From the NCBI GenBank assembly GCA_002366545.1, contig DFBH01000071.1, positions 1 to 9,083 of the forward strand: a stretch of DNA of 9,083 nt, written 5' to 3'. A program made the translations under genes and the position numbers. This DNA comes from Candidatus Oleimmundimicrobium americanum (GTDB lineage Bacteria > Actinomycetota > Aquicultoria > UBA3085 > Oleimmundimicrobiaceae). This document shows positions 1 through 6,970 of this stretch, piece after piece (position 1 is the first letter of the stretch; each line of letters opens with the position of its first letter). The notes below the pieces were generated by a model. That model saw only the letters and a list, made by a program, of their open reading frames with translations, had not been told where the DNA came from and did not search any database.

Positions 1-958
1 TTCGCACCGGCTTAGACATAATTTCCCGTGCGGTAAGAAGTTTTTTAGCGTGAACATAAATTTGTTCTAACAGCTCTTTCTCGATTTTTTTTAAAGATTT
101 ACCTTTAATCACAGCAGAACCGGCTTGAGGATGACCTCCCCCTCCGAATCTCGTTAAAATCCCCCCGACATCAACCTCATCAATTCTGCTTCTGCCTATT
201 ATGTGAATACGATCTTTCATTTCTATAAAAGAAAAAACAACGTCAATGTTTTCCAGGTCCCCAATCTTACGAGTAAGAACCGAAGCACCGTCAACATAAT
301 CAGCGGCTTTAGCGTTGGTAAACATTAAATCAATTCCGTTAACGTTTATAACACGAGCCGACTTAAGCAAAACATTTAGAAGTTCGTGCTGTTCTTTTGT
401 TAAAACTAAATTTAAAAAATAATTTATTAAATCGATGTTTGCTCCTTGAGCCATCAAAAAAGCCAAGGCTTCGGCATCATCATACGTGGTAGTCGGATAT
501 GTCAATGAGCCGGTATCCTCATGAATTCCCAGGGAAAAAAGTGTGGCTTCAAAAGGAGATATGACAATCTGCCTATCTCTGATTATTTTGGTTAAGATGG
601 TGGTGGTAGAGCCGATTTCTTCGGAAAAATCGCGCGTAACTTTCATATCTTCATCGGTCAGCGGATGGTGATCAAAGGTAAATACCTCAACACCGGATCT
701 TAAAACAAGGCGCTTAAGCTCACCCAATCTATCAGCGATTTTAGTGTCAACGACTATGACTCTGTCAACAGCATTTTCATTTAACTGTCTAATATCCAAA
801 TAATCTATAAGATCACGATGCAAATAAATAAATTCCCTTACATTTCGATTTTGGGAACCTGAAAAAACAAGTTTTGCATCAGGATAAATTTTTTGAGCCG
901 CCACCATTGCCGCTATAGAATCAAAATCAGCATTAACGTGACTTACTATAATTTCCAT
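1..958 (-). CDS. DHH/DHHA1/CBS protein, probable N-terminal third of a CBS-containing tRNA nucleotidyltransferase (partial)
   Basis: The reading frame is open from ATG at 958 to the window edge, giving 319 residues and no stop. A DHH phosphoesterase domain is clear: DFDS at residues 11-14, VVDT at 69-72, DHHP at 96-99, and HEDTG at 146-150, which together form the metal-binding site. A DHHA1 domain follows, with its GGGGHP substrate-binding motif at 272-277. The last visible residues (AREIMSKPVR, 310-319) look like the start of a CBS domain. In known families the order DHH-DHHA1-CBS continues into a poly(A) polymerase-type nucleotidyltransferase that adds A or CCA to tRNA 3' ends, in total about 850-900 residues. 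An alternative is a DHH-CBS phosphoesterase without the transferase part; the missing C-terminus would decide. A GGGAAG sequence just upstream is a plausible ribosome site. It lies 157 nt after the EF-Tu-like gene and has its own promoter candidate. The DHH and DHHA1 domains are certain; the full-length identity is inferred. Confidence 0.85.
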   Translation of the reverse strand, partial: MEIIVSHVNADFDSIAAMVAAQKIYPDAKLVFSGSQNRNVREFIYLHRDLIDYLDIRQLNENAVDRVIVVDTKIADRLGELKRLVLRSGVEVFTFDHHPLTDEDMKVTRDFSEEIGSTTTILTKIIRDRQIVISPFEATLFSLGIHEDTGSLTYPTTTYDDAEALAFLMAQGANIDLINYFLNLVLTKEQHELLNVLLKSARVINVNGIDLMFTNAKAADYVDGASVLTRKIGDLENIDVVFSFIEMKDRIHIIGRSRIDEVDVGGILTRFGGGGHPQAGSAVIKGKSLKKIEKELLEQIYVHAKKLLTAREIMSKPVR

Positions 959-993
959 TATCTTCCCACTTTAATCGCAAATTCAGCTTATCA

Positions 994-1002
994 ATTATAT
1001 CA
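994..1002 (-). promoter_or_regulatory. Extended -10 promoter for the DHH/CBS gene
   Basis: On the minus strand the sequence TGATATAAT is a perfect TATAAT hexamer (994-999) preceded by the TGn extension. No good -35 lies 17 nt upstream, as is usual for extended -10 promoters. The predicted start near 987 would leave a leader of about 30 nt before the ATG at 958. This suggests the DHH gene can be transcribed separately from the two genes upstream of it. Confidence 0.5.
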
Positions 1003-1115
1003 CAGAGCGGCTTTTTTATGATTTAGAACAAGGAAGCTTAAACGATGATTTATGAGCATCTTGAATTACGAGGCCTTTACTCCTCAAATATTTCAAATTT
1101 TATTGACGAAAAATC

Positions 1116-1367
1116 TCATGAAACTTTATAAACTACGTCATTCTCTCGAACGTGTTCATTTACTTTTAAGCCAACGGACTGACCGGCTTTGGCGATTTCA
1201 ATCGATTGGTGTTCAGCCTGCATCGACTCGACATTTTGAGCAAAATCGGTCACATGGCCCTTTATGTGAATGGAATCACCTATATTTAAATTCCCGTTTG
1301 CTATATCCACAACTGCTACACCAATATGAGAAAAGTAATGAGCAATCCTTCCAATTTCAACTTCCAT
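1116..1367 (-). CDS. Small stand-alone EF-Tu domain II-like protein
   Basis: The protein has 83 residues starting MEVEIGRIAHYFSHIGVAVV. It is a single beta-barrel-type domain with the pattern of EF-Tu domain II: a start of the form G-x-I-x-H-Y/F, a central segment I-G-D-S-I-H-I-K-G, and G-Q-S-V-G-L-K-V near the end. It has no GTP-binding P-loop, so it is not itself a translation GTPase. Databases often label such proteins 'translation elongation factor-like protein', with no demonstrated role. I chose the ATG at 1367 over the in-frame GTG at 1385 because the GTG overlaps a strong Shine-Dalgarno sequence. It lies 53 nt after the UPF0182 gene on the same strand with no terminator between them, so the two are probably co-transcribed. 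The domain assignment is fairly firm; function is unknown. Confidence 0.8.
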   Translation of the reverse strand: MEVEIGRIAHYFSHIGVAVVDIANGNLNIGDSIHIKGHVTDFAQNVESMQAEHQSIEIAKAGQSVGLKVNEHVRENDVVYKVS

Positions 1368-1373
1368 GACATT

Positions 1374-1381
1374 ACCCCCTT
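1374..1381 (-). promoter_or_regulatory. Ribosome binding site that fixes the EF-Tu-like start
   Basis: On the minus strand AAGGGGGT lies 6 nt before the ATG at 1367, a good Shine-Dalgarno match and spacing. The longer reading from GTG at 1385 would translate through this site and has no comparable site of its own. Confidence 0.7.
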
Positions 1382-1420
1382 TCACTTAAAAACATTCGCT
1401 TCAGAAGGTAAATTCCCTTT

Positions 1421-4111
1421 TTACTTTCCCGATTGTTGTTCCAGGTCAGATAAAACTTTTCTCAACTTCTCAATTTCCTCACCATAACCGGCCCAATCGC
1501 CCTCTTGCTGATATTCTTGAGCTTTATCAAAATATTCTACTGCTAATTTAATTAAGTTTTCTGTGGTTATATCCACATCCGGTAAAGTTTCCTTTTCCTC
1601 AACGGGCTTTGTTTCTCCAAAAAGGGAGAGCAGAGCGCTTTCAATGCTCTTCTTCATTACCACTTTGTTTCCGTAACCCACGATAACCCGTTTTAGCTCA
1701 GGAAGCTCGCTTTGCTCCGCTTGCAAATAAAGGGGCTCAATGTACAGTAACGAGTCTTCTATTGGAATCACAAGAAGATTTCCGCGTATAACGTTTGAAC
1801 CTCCCTGTCCCCATAAAGTAAGCTCTCGCGATATCTCCGGGTCTTGATCCACCCTTGCCTCAATCTGCATTGGCCCAAAAATCAACTTTTCCTTTGGGAA
1901 CTTATAAATAATAAGCTCTCCGTAGTTTGGCTCGTCGCAGCGCGCGCCCATCCAAGCTATCATATTGTCCTTTTTAGCAGGAGTAAAAGGAAGCATGAGC
2001 AAAAACTCTTCCTTCTCCTCATCCTCTAATTTTACTATTACGTAATAGGGTTCCATTTCAACGTCGCTTCCTCCATAAATTTCGTGAGGAACGGCCCACT
2101 GGTCTTCTTTGTTGTAAAAAACCTGTGGGTCAGTCATATGGAAAATAGAATATATCCGCGCCTGAGTCATCATAAGATCAACAGGATACCTAATGTGAGC
2201 ATGTAAATCTGATGACATGGCGCTCGCAGGTTTAAATAATTCGGGAAAGATTTTCTGATAACACTTTATCAGCGGATCACTTTCATCAAAGACGTAAAAA
2301 CTTAAATCTCCATCGTATGCATCCATAACCACTTTAACCGAGTTTCTTATGTAATTGAAATTACCGGTGGGCGTAGAGTAAGGATACATGTTGGTCTTGG
2401 TATATGCATCAAGCACCCAACAAAGCCTCCCTTTTGATACAACAAGGTAAGGGTCTTTATCATAAGAAAGAAACGGTGCCACCGCCTTAACGCGAGATTT
2501 AACAGTTCTTTGAAAAATTATCTTACTTTGTGAACCAATCGCGTCGCTTAAAAAAAGTTTTAAGCTGCCAAACCTCATTGCAAATGCGGCCTTCCTTATC
2601 GTGGAAGAAAGGGGTATCCCGCCCTTGCCTTTATAAGTTACATATTCATTCTTATCTCCTTTAGGATAATCAAGCTCCCTGGTTGGAGGTTTTACTCCGA
2701 CCACCAAATATGCGTCATTTACTTCTCCATAATAAATTTCGGGTCTCGTAATTTCCAAATCGACACTCGCCTTTGGGGGAATATCTTTGACGTATAGCTC
2801 AGGTAATCCTTCACTTGTAACCTTACTCACGGGGTTTAGGCAAAACCCATACCCATGGGAAAAAACCATGTGCTCGTTTACCCACGTTTTTGCCGTTTGC
2901 GGCAATCTCTCAATCGACAACTCCCTTGCCGACAAAGTAACCTCTTCCAAATTGCCGTTAAATTTATAGCGATCTACATCAACGTCATTAAAAACGTAGT
3001 AAGGTCGAATTTCTTGTATTTGACCAAAAGTAGTCTTCAGCGGTCTCCAATCCCAAAGCCTGATATTATTCATGGTTCCCGCGTTTTTATTAAGATCTTC
3101 AATAGCCAAATCACCTGTGACAAGCATTTCCTTTTCTACAACTTTGTCCAGATTATATGCCTTTGTTGTATGCTCAATATTAAGTTTTATATATTTACTT
3201 TCCTTGGCAAGTTCATCGGGAGATACAATATATTGCTGAATAATTGCCGGATACATAACGCTAACTAAAGATGAAATACAAAGAATGGCTACCCCAACAA
3301 GCGGAAGACGCCACCCTTTGTATTTAATGTTTAGCATGAAAATTATGGCGATGACAACCGCCACCAACGCCATAAAACGATAAAAAGGAAGCTGCGCATG
3401 AATATCAGCATAACTTGCGCCAAAAGCTGCTCCCCGTGCCGAATAAAGAAGATTGTAGGCTCGCAAGGTGTATCCCCACGACAGAACGAGAAAAAATAAT
3501 CCTAAAAGAACGGATAAATGAGCTTTAACATGAGGGGCAAATCTATAAAAACTTCCTTTCCCGATAATTATTCCCCGATGCAAAAAATATGATAAAGCAG
3601 TCACCATCGCCGTTATTGCTATCGCAACTAAAAGCCAACTATACACTTGACGAAAAATCGGAAGAGTAAAAACGTAAAAAGAAATGTTGCGATTAAAAAT
3701 CGGATCGACACCTGAAAAAGAAACTTTGTTTAAATAACAGAGAGCATTAAACCAAAATTCTTTTGCGGCAGAAGCCATAACAAAACTAAAGAAAAGAGAA
3801 ATCCCCAAAAATATAACCGTAAACATCTTTCGGGCAATGGGAGGGTTTAAAATAACTATTTGATTTTCAGCCTCCAAAGTATATTTTGGAGCAAAACGAT
3901 TCGTTAAAAAAACGTTAAAATATATAAATATAAAAAACAAAATACCGGGAATAATAAAAAGGATGAGCTTGGTGAATAAAATCTTAGTAAAGACAGCTGA
4001 AAAACCAAGTTCTAAAAACCACAAAAAATCCGTATAAATTGTAATTAACGTGCTTAAACTCAAAACACATAAAAAAATTGCAGTTAAAATAATTATCTTA
4101 GTCCGTTTCAT
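1421..4111 (-). CDS. UPF0182 family (COG1615) large integral membrane protein
   Basis: This 896-residue protein is full length for the family. The N-terminal 290 residues hold about seven membrane segments, near 5-25, 48-69, 96-115, 157-177, 197-212, 244-261 and 269-286. The family hallmark TDFLWFLELG follows the first segment and GASYADIHAQLPFYR precedes the sixth. A large hydrophilic part from about 300 probably lies outside the cytoplasm. It carries conserved family strings such as NNIRLWDWRPLKTTFGQIQ (348-366), RPYYVFNDVDVDRY (369-382), WVNEHMVFSHGYG and a late IVGYGNKVVM. The C-terminus ends in an acidic segment and a short helical domain with the family motif GDWAGYGEEIEKLRKVL. No biochemical function is established for UPF0182. 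The start is supported by AAGGGAT about 7 nt upstream. It is transcribed divergently from the two-component genes and is probably first in an operon with the EF-Tu-like gene. Confidence 0.95.
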   Translation of the reverse strand: MKRTKIIILTAIFLCVLSLSTLITIYTDFLWFLELGFSAVFTKILFTKLILFIIPGILFFIFIYFNVFLTNRFAPKYTLEAENQIVILNPPIARKMFTVIFLGISLFFSFVMASAAKEFWFNALCYLNKVSFSGVDPIFNRNISFYVFTLPIFRQVYSWLLVAIAITAMVTALSYFLHRGIIIGKGSFYRFAPHVKAHLSVLLGLFFLVLSWGYTLRAYNLLYSARGAAFGASYADIHAQLPFYRFMALVAVVIAIIFMLNIKYKGWRLPLVGVAILCISSLVSVMYPAIIQQYIVSPDELAKESKYIKLNIEHTTKAYNLDKVVEKEMLVTGDLAIEDLNKNAGTMNNIRLWDWRPLKTTFGQIQEIRPYYVFNDVDVDRYKFNGNLEEVTLSARELSIERLPQTAKTWVNEHMVFSHGYGFCLNPVSKVTSEGLPELYVKDIPPKASVDLEITRPEIYYGEVNDAYLVVGVKPPTRELDYPKGDKNEYVTYKGKGGIPLSSTIRKAAFAMRFGSLKLFLSDAIGSQSKIIFQRTVKSRVKAVAPFLSYDKDPYLVVSKGRLCWVLDAYTKTNMYPYSTPTGNFNYIRNSVKVVMDAYDGDLSFYVFDESDPLIKCYQKIFPELFKPASAMSSDLHAHIRYPVDLMMTQARIYSIFHMTDPQVFYNKEDQWAVPHEIYGGSDVEMEPYYVIVKLEDEEKEEFLLMLPFTPAKKDNMIAWMGARCDEPNYGELIIYKFPKEKLIFGPMQIEARVDQDPEISRELTLWGQGGSNVIRGNLLVIPIEDSLLYIEPLYLQAEQSELPELKRVIVGYGNKVVMKKSIESALLSLFGETKPVEEKETLPDVDITTENLIKLAVEYFDKAQEYQQEGDWAGYGEEIEKLRKVLSDLEQQSGK

Positions 4112-4134
4112 TAGTATCCCTTCATTTTTAAAAT

Positions 4135-4162
4135 AATATAAAGAAATGCTAACACAGTTTAA
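4135..4162 (-). promoter_or_regulatory. Candidate promoter for the UPF0182 gene
   Basis: On the minus strand TTAAAC (4157-4162) and TATATT (4135-4140) are separated by 16 nt. The -10 matches the consensus at five of six positions and the -35 at only three. The site lies 24 nt before the start codon, leaving room for the ribosome site. The region is so AT-rich that chance matches are likely. Confidence 0.3.
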
Positions 4163-4184
4163 GAGTTAAAAATAGTAATAGCCG

Positions 4185-4213
4185 TTGGTCATTTGATTAT
4201 TTCCTAATATTAT
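4185..4213 (+). promoter_or_regulatory. Candidate promoter for the two-component operon
   Basis: TTGGTC (4185-4190) and TATTAT (4208-4213) are 17 nt apart, the ideal spacing, with a good -10 and a weak -35. Transcription would start near 4220, directly before the AGGAG ribosome site at 4222-4226, so the leader would be very short. The clear CTAATC array seen before the 7127 gene is absent here, so autoregulation through that word is not supported at this promoter. Confidence 0.35.
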
Positions 4214-4221
4214 AGAATCAT

Positions 4222-4226
4222 AGGAG
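4222..4226 (+). promoter_or_regulatory. Ribosome binding site that fixes the response regulator start
   Basis: AGGAG lies 6 nt before the ATG at 4233. An in-frame TTG at 4227 would directly abut this site and cannot be served by it, so the protein begins MRILIIEDE. Confidence 0.75.
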
Positions 4227-4232
4227 TTGAAT

Positions 4233-4901
4233 ATGAGGATTTTAATAATAGAAGATGAGCAAAAAATTATAAACTTCATAAAAAAAGGGCTTGAGGCAGA
4301 ATACTACACCGTAGACTTTGTGCTTGATGGAGAAGACGGTTACTTTAAAGCCTTAAACGAAAGGTATGACCTTATCTTGCTCGATGTAATGCTCCCAAAA
4401 ATGAACGGATTTGAGCTAACCAAAAAGATTCGTGAGAGAGGCGTAAAAACCCCTATCCTTATGCTTACAGCAAGAGATACGGTTGAGGATAAGGTTAAAG
4501 GCCTTAACGCGGGAGCAGATGACTACCTACCCAAGCCATTTTCCTTTGATGAACTTTTGGCAAGAACAAGAGCACTCCTAAGAAGAGCCACGACAGAAAA
4601 AAGTAACATCATAAAAATTTTCGATTTGAAAATTGATACCGCGTCTCATGAAGTTGCAAGAGGCAACCAAAAAATCAACATGACTTCCCGCGAATACGCC
4701 CTTTTGGAATATCTCGCGAGAAACAAAAACATGGTTTTAAGCAGAACCAGAATAGCCCAACATGTGTGGGGTTACGATTTCGACACGCAGACAAATATTG
4801 TTGATGTATATATAAGATACCTTCGAAAAAAAATAGACGAAGGCTTCGACAAAAAACTCATTCAAACTGTCCGCGGAGCAGGCTATAAAATAGGAGAATA
4901 A
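4233..4901 (+). CDS. OmpR-family response regulator (receiver plus winged-helix DNA-binding domain)
   Basis: The protein has 222 residues, typical for the family. The receiver domain (1-115) has the acidic pair E7/D8, the phospho-acceptor D51 in LLDVMLP, the switch residue T79 in MLTARD, and K101 in PKPF. A short linker leads to a C-terminal winged helix (about 128-222) with MTSREYALLEYLARN, the recognition region NIVDVYIRYLRKKID, and the final QTVRGAGYKI. All key residues are present, so it should be a phosphorylation-controlled transcription factor that binds direct repeats. It most resembles the broad CusR/PrrA-like subgroup, but the sequence does not identify the signal. The kinase gene begins 2 nt after its stop. 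A candidate target is the 11-nt array at 7031-7069. Confidence 0.95.
   Translation: MRILIIEDEQKIINFIKKGLEAEYYTVDFVLDGEDGYFKALNERYDLILLDVMLPKMNGFELTKKIRERGVKTPILMLTARDTVEDKVKGLNAGADDYLPKPFSFDELLARTRALLRRATTEKSNIIKIFDLKIDTASHEVARGNQKINMTSREYALLEYLARNKNMVLSRTRIAQHVWGYDFDTQTNIVDVYIRYLRKKIDEGFDKKLIQTVRGAGYKIGE
4892..4896 (+). promoter_or_regulatory. Ribosome binding site within the regulator gene, supporting a TTG start for the kinase
   Basis: AGGAG sits inside the last codons of the regulator, 7 nt before TTG at 4904. The spacing is ideal, and the TTG start gives an N-terminus (MFKSFKTKL then a membrane segment) typical of sensor kinases. The arrangement suggests translational coupling of the pair. 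Confidence 0.7.
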
Positions 4902-4903
4902 CT

Positions 4904-6301
4904 TTGTTTAAATCTTTTAAAACAAAATTAGTTATTGGTTATACGCTCATCTTGGTCTTCATTTTAGTCCTTTTTAGCGCGGCTATATATACATACGCAA
5001 AACAACAAACTTATTCAAGAATTGATCAATCGATCTCCCACAGACTGGAACAATTTGAAAATAATAATGGAATGCACTTTAAAGGATTGAGAGGAGCCGG
5101 TAAAGGTGTCGGTGGTGGGCAAACTTTTCTTGAGGAGATCGTTGATTCCCAAGGCAAAATTACCTCAACAAGTATCTTTCTTGGAGAAAATGAAATAATA
5201 ATCGATGAAGCCACGCTGAATCAAGCCAAAAAAGAACCCGTCATAACAAACAGCTTATTAACCGATGATTCAATGGTTCGAGTAGGAATAAAAAAGATTG
5301 ATGATGGTTATTTTGTATCCGCCTTGCCTCTTTATGAAAGTGAGCAAAACATACTTTCTTTGGGAATATCGCTTCTCGTCGCTAATGTCATATTTATAAT
5401 AATCGCCCTGGCAACCGGCATTATTTTCGTAAGCCGCGCGCTCAAACCGATAAAAACAATAACCGAGAAGGCTAATGAAATAAGCTCGGGAGACTTAAGT
5501 CAACGCGTTAATTTAAAAGGGCCAAAAGATGAGTTGAAGAAACTTGCCGATGCTTTCGATAAAATGATTGAAAAACTCGATAACCTTTTTAAGGGGCAAA
5601 AAAATTTCTTCGCGGATATTTCACATGAGCTTAAAACCCCGTTAACAATAGCAAGAGGAGAAATCGATGTAGCGCTAAGAAATCAAAAAGCCACAAAGGA
5701 CGATTTAAAAAATGCCTTAAAAAATGCTCAGGAAGAGCTCGAAAAAATGACGTCGATGGTAAATGACCTTTTAAGTTTGGCAAGAGACGAGAGCTACAAG
5801 AATGAGCTTGCAATCGAAAAAATTTCGGCTAAGAAATTTTTACAAGAAATTATAGACAAATCGGAAAATCTCATAAAACCAAAAAGTGCCGAGATACATT
5901 TTGACGACTTTAAGAATTTTACCTTCAGAGGCGATAAAAAGAAGCTGCAAAGACTCTTCCTTAGTCTCATTGACAACGCCACCAAGCACGTATCCAAACG
6001 AGGCACCATAACACTTAAAGCAGGTAGACGACCCGACTTTACCGTGTTAAGCGTTTCGGATAATGGGGCCGGCATTCCTAAAGATGACATCCCGCATATA
6101 TTCGAAAGGTTCTACAAAGGAGAAAAAAGTACCTCGGGCGGAACAGGGTTGGGACTTGCAATCGCAAAGAATATCGCAGAAGCCCACGGCGGAAAAATTG
6201 AAGTTGAAAGTATCCCCGATAAGACAACCACTTTCTCTGTTTATTTGCCGATTAACCATCAGTCCTCAGCCTCCAGCTGCCAGTCTCCAGGAGAAACATA
6301 A
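4904..6301 (+). CDS. Membrane sensor histidine kinase (HAMP-HisKA-HATPase) with a repeat-encoded C-terminal tail
   Basis: The protein has 465 residues. There are two membrane segments (about 9-31 and 152-176) around an extracytoplasmic sensor of some 115 residues that has a glycine-rich stretch near 61-73. A HAMP domain (about 177-230) leads to the HisKA helix with the phospho-acceptor H241 in DISHELKTPL. The ATPase domain has the N box at N358 (LIDNAT), DNGAG at 386-390 for the G1 box, FERFYKG at 400-406, and GTGLGL at 413-418 for the G2 box. All catalytic boxes are intact, so it should phosphorylate the regulator encoded just upstream. The conserved fold ends at SVYLPI (445-450). The remaining NHQSSASSCQSPGET does not look like kinase sequence; it is translated from a 7-nt repeat array at 6259-6293, which seems to have replaced the original stop. 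The signal sensed is not apparent. Confidence 0.95.
   Translation: MFKSFKTKLVIGYTLILVFILVLFSAAIYTYAKQQTYSRIDQSISHRLEQFENNNGMHFKGLRGAGKGVGGGQTFLEEIVDSQGKITSTSIFLGENEIIIDEATLNQAKKEPVITNSLLTDDSMVRVGIKKIDDGYFVSALPLYESEQNILSLGISLLVANVIFIIIALATGIIFVSRALKPIKTITEKANEISSGDLSQRVNLKGPKDELKKLADAFDKMIEKLDNLFKGQKNFFADISHELKTPLTIARGEIDVALRNQKATKDDLKNALKNAQEELEKMTSMVNDLLSLARDESYKNELAIEKISAKKFLQEIIDKSENLIKPKSAEIHFDDFKNFTFRGDKKKLQRLFLSLIDNATKHVSKRGTITLKAGRRPDFTVLSVSDNGAGIPKDDIPHIFERFYKGEKSTSGGTGLGLAIAKNIAEAHGGKIEVESIPDKTTTFSVYLPINHQSSASSCQSPGET
6259..6293 (+). repeat. Heptad array A (YCAGNNN, five units) inside the kinase 3' end
   Basis: Five consecutive 7-nt units share CAG in the same register, with the A at 6261, 6268, 6275, 6282 and 6289. 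The array lies in the last codons of the kinase and is close in sequence to arrays at 6492-6519 and 8788-8827, so it is a non-coding repeat taken into a reading frame. Confidence 0.75.
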
Positions 6302-6370
6302 GCAGAGAGATTAAAGTACAGAGATTAAGCAGAAATTAGACGGTAGTTAGTAAGATTAAGTGGAGATTAA
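6301..6370 (+). repeat. Heptad array B (AGATTAA)
   Basis: AGATTAA occurs exactly at 6308, 6322 and 6364, offsets of 14 and 42, both multiples of 7. Related words fill the gaps. AGATTAA contains GATTA, the reverse complement of the TAATC word before the 7127 gene. Confidence 0.5.
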
Positions 6371-6405
6371 GTTGTAATAAAATAGAGATTTTAAATAAGT
6401 AACTG

Positions 6406-6475
6406 TTAATCTCTACAAATTACAATTAGTTACCATTAATTTCAATGGATTACTATTAGTCTCAATGAATTTCAA
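6406..6475 (+). repeat. Ten-nucleotide tandem array (seven degenerate units, consensus TTARTTWCAA)
   Basis: Seven consecutive 10-nt units start at 6406, 6416, 6426, 6436, 6446, 6456 and 6466. Position 5 is T, position 8 is C and position 10 is A in every unit; position 3 is A in six of seven. The period fails at both ends, so the limits are clear. Confidence 0.7.
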
Positions 6476-6519
6476 TATCTGCTATCTGCCTCCAGACACC
6501 AGTCTTCAGTCTCCAGGAA
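6476..6519 (+). repeat. Heptad array C (TATCTGC then YCAGNNN)
   Basis: Two TATCTGC-like units 7 nt apart are followed by four CAG units with the A at 6494, 6501, 6508 and 6515. The end (CTCCAGGAAAA) closely matches the end of array A (CTCCAGGAGAA) and of array F (CTTCAGGAAAA). Confidence 0.7.
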
Positions 6520-6571
6520 AAACAAATCAGCTGTTATGATTAAACCGAGATTGCCGCGCTCCCTTTGGTCA

Positions 6572-6611
6572 CTCCTAAATAACAAGCTCACCACTCTCCA
6601 TACCAAAACCT
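6572..6611 (+). repeat. 40-nt dispersed direct repeat, copy 1
   Basis: This stretch matches 9044-9083 at 38 of 40 positions. The final 31 nt, beginning AACAAGCTCACC, are identical. The second copy is cut by the window end, so the true repeat may be longer. Confidence 0.9.
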
Positions 6612-6627
6612 TGTTTCTTTCTTAAAT

Positions 6628-6648
6628 CACTCCAGTTTAACTGGGGTG
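6628..6648. repeat. 21-nt near-perfect palindrome
   Basis: CACTCCAGTT and AACTGGGGTG flank a central T and are reverse complements except for one T/G position. The one-base centre suits a dimeric protein site or a cruciform better than an RNA hairpin. It lies inside the repeat mosaic with no gene start near, so it may simply be part of a mobile repeat. Confidence 0.45.
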
Positions 6649-6823
6649 GGGTGCTCGCAATGACGAAATGAACCAGGCGTTCCTCACAATAACGAAAATA
6701 ATAATCTAACAGTCCCTCACCTACCTGCCGATAGACAGACAATAACACCAGCCGTCACTGCGCCTGCCCACCTCTGGCGGGAACCCGAAGGGCGCGGCAG
6801 TCTCAAGGTGTAGTTTAAGAAGA

Positions 6824-6872
6824 TTACTTCGGCTTCGCCTCGTCGTTAGACCTGTACCAGGCAATGACGAGG
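6824..6872. repeat. Second CAATGACG-type repeat with a 35-nt hairpin
   Basis: The segment starts GATTACTTCGGCTTCGCC and ends GCAATGACGAGG, again the two-ended form seen at 6549-6670. Within it 6838-6847 pairs with 6863-6872 (10 bp with one G-T), and an inner CCTG (6851-6854) pairs with CAGG (6858-6861) around a 3-nt loop. No T-run follows, so it is not a terminator. Confidence 0.55.
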
Positions 6873-6877
6873 AAGAA

Positions 6878-6940
6878 TTAATCCTTACCCCTTAATCCTT
6901 TATTATTAGCTCTCTGCTCTCTGTTCTATCAGTCAGGAGT
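6878..6940 (+). repeat. Heptad array D (TTAATCC to TCTGCTC)
   Basis: From 6878 the sequence reads as 7-nt units: TTAATCC occurs at 6878 and 6892, and TCTGCTC at 6913 is followed by TCTGTTC at 6920. The first base is T in eight units running. The word drifts gradually along the array. Confidence 0.55.
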
Positions 6941-6970
6941 CGGTAGTTTGTTGGCCAGATTGCTGATTTT

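Larger units (their letters stand above)
6549..6670 (+). repeat. Dispersed GATTGCC...GCAATGACG repeat, apparently interrupted
   Basis: The left part GATTGCCGCGCTCCC (6549-6563) and right part GCTCGCAATGACG (6653-6665) look like the two ends of a common bacterial intergenic repeat in which they normally lie close together. Here about 80 nt separate them, including the 40-nt sequence repeated at the end of the window. Recognition of the family is from memory of similar sequences and should be tested by alignment. Confidence 0.45.

Noticed and set aside
1052..1369. 105-residue plus-strand frame
   Set aside because: It is antisense to the EF-Tu-like gene, has no ribosome site and no domain; the minus-strand frame has recognisable family motifs.
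1368..1385. GTG start giving an 89-residue EF-Tu-like protein
   Set aside because: The GTG overlaps the AAGGGGGT ribosome site that serves the ATG at 1367.
2787..3268. Two overlapping plus-strand frames inside the UPF0182 gene
   Set aside because: They lie opposite the most conserved part of UPF0182 and show no plausible protein features.
4227..4232. TTG start two codons before the regulator ATG
   Set aside because: It directly abuts the AGGAG ribosome site, and receiver domains normally begin M-x-I-L-I-I-E-D.
6063..6314. 83-residue plus-strand frame in the kinase 3' end
   Set aside because: It is an out-of-frame shadow of the conserved ATPase domain.
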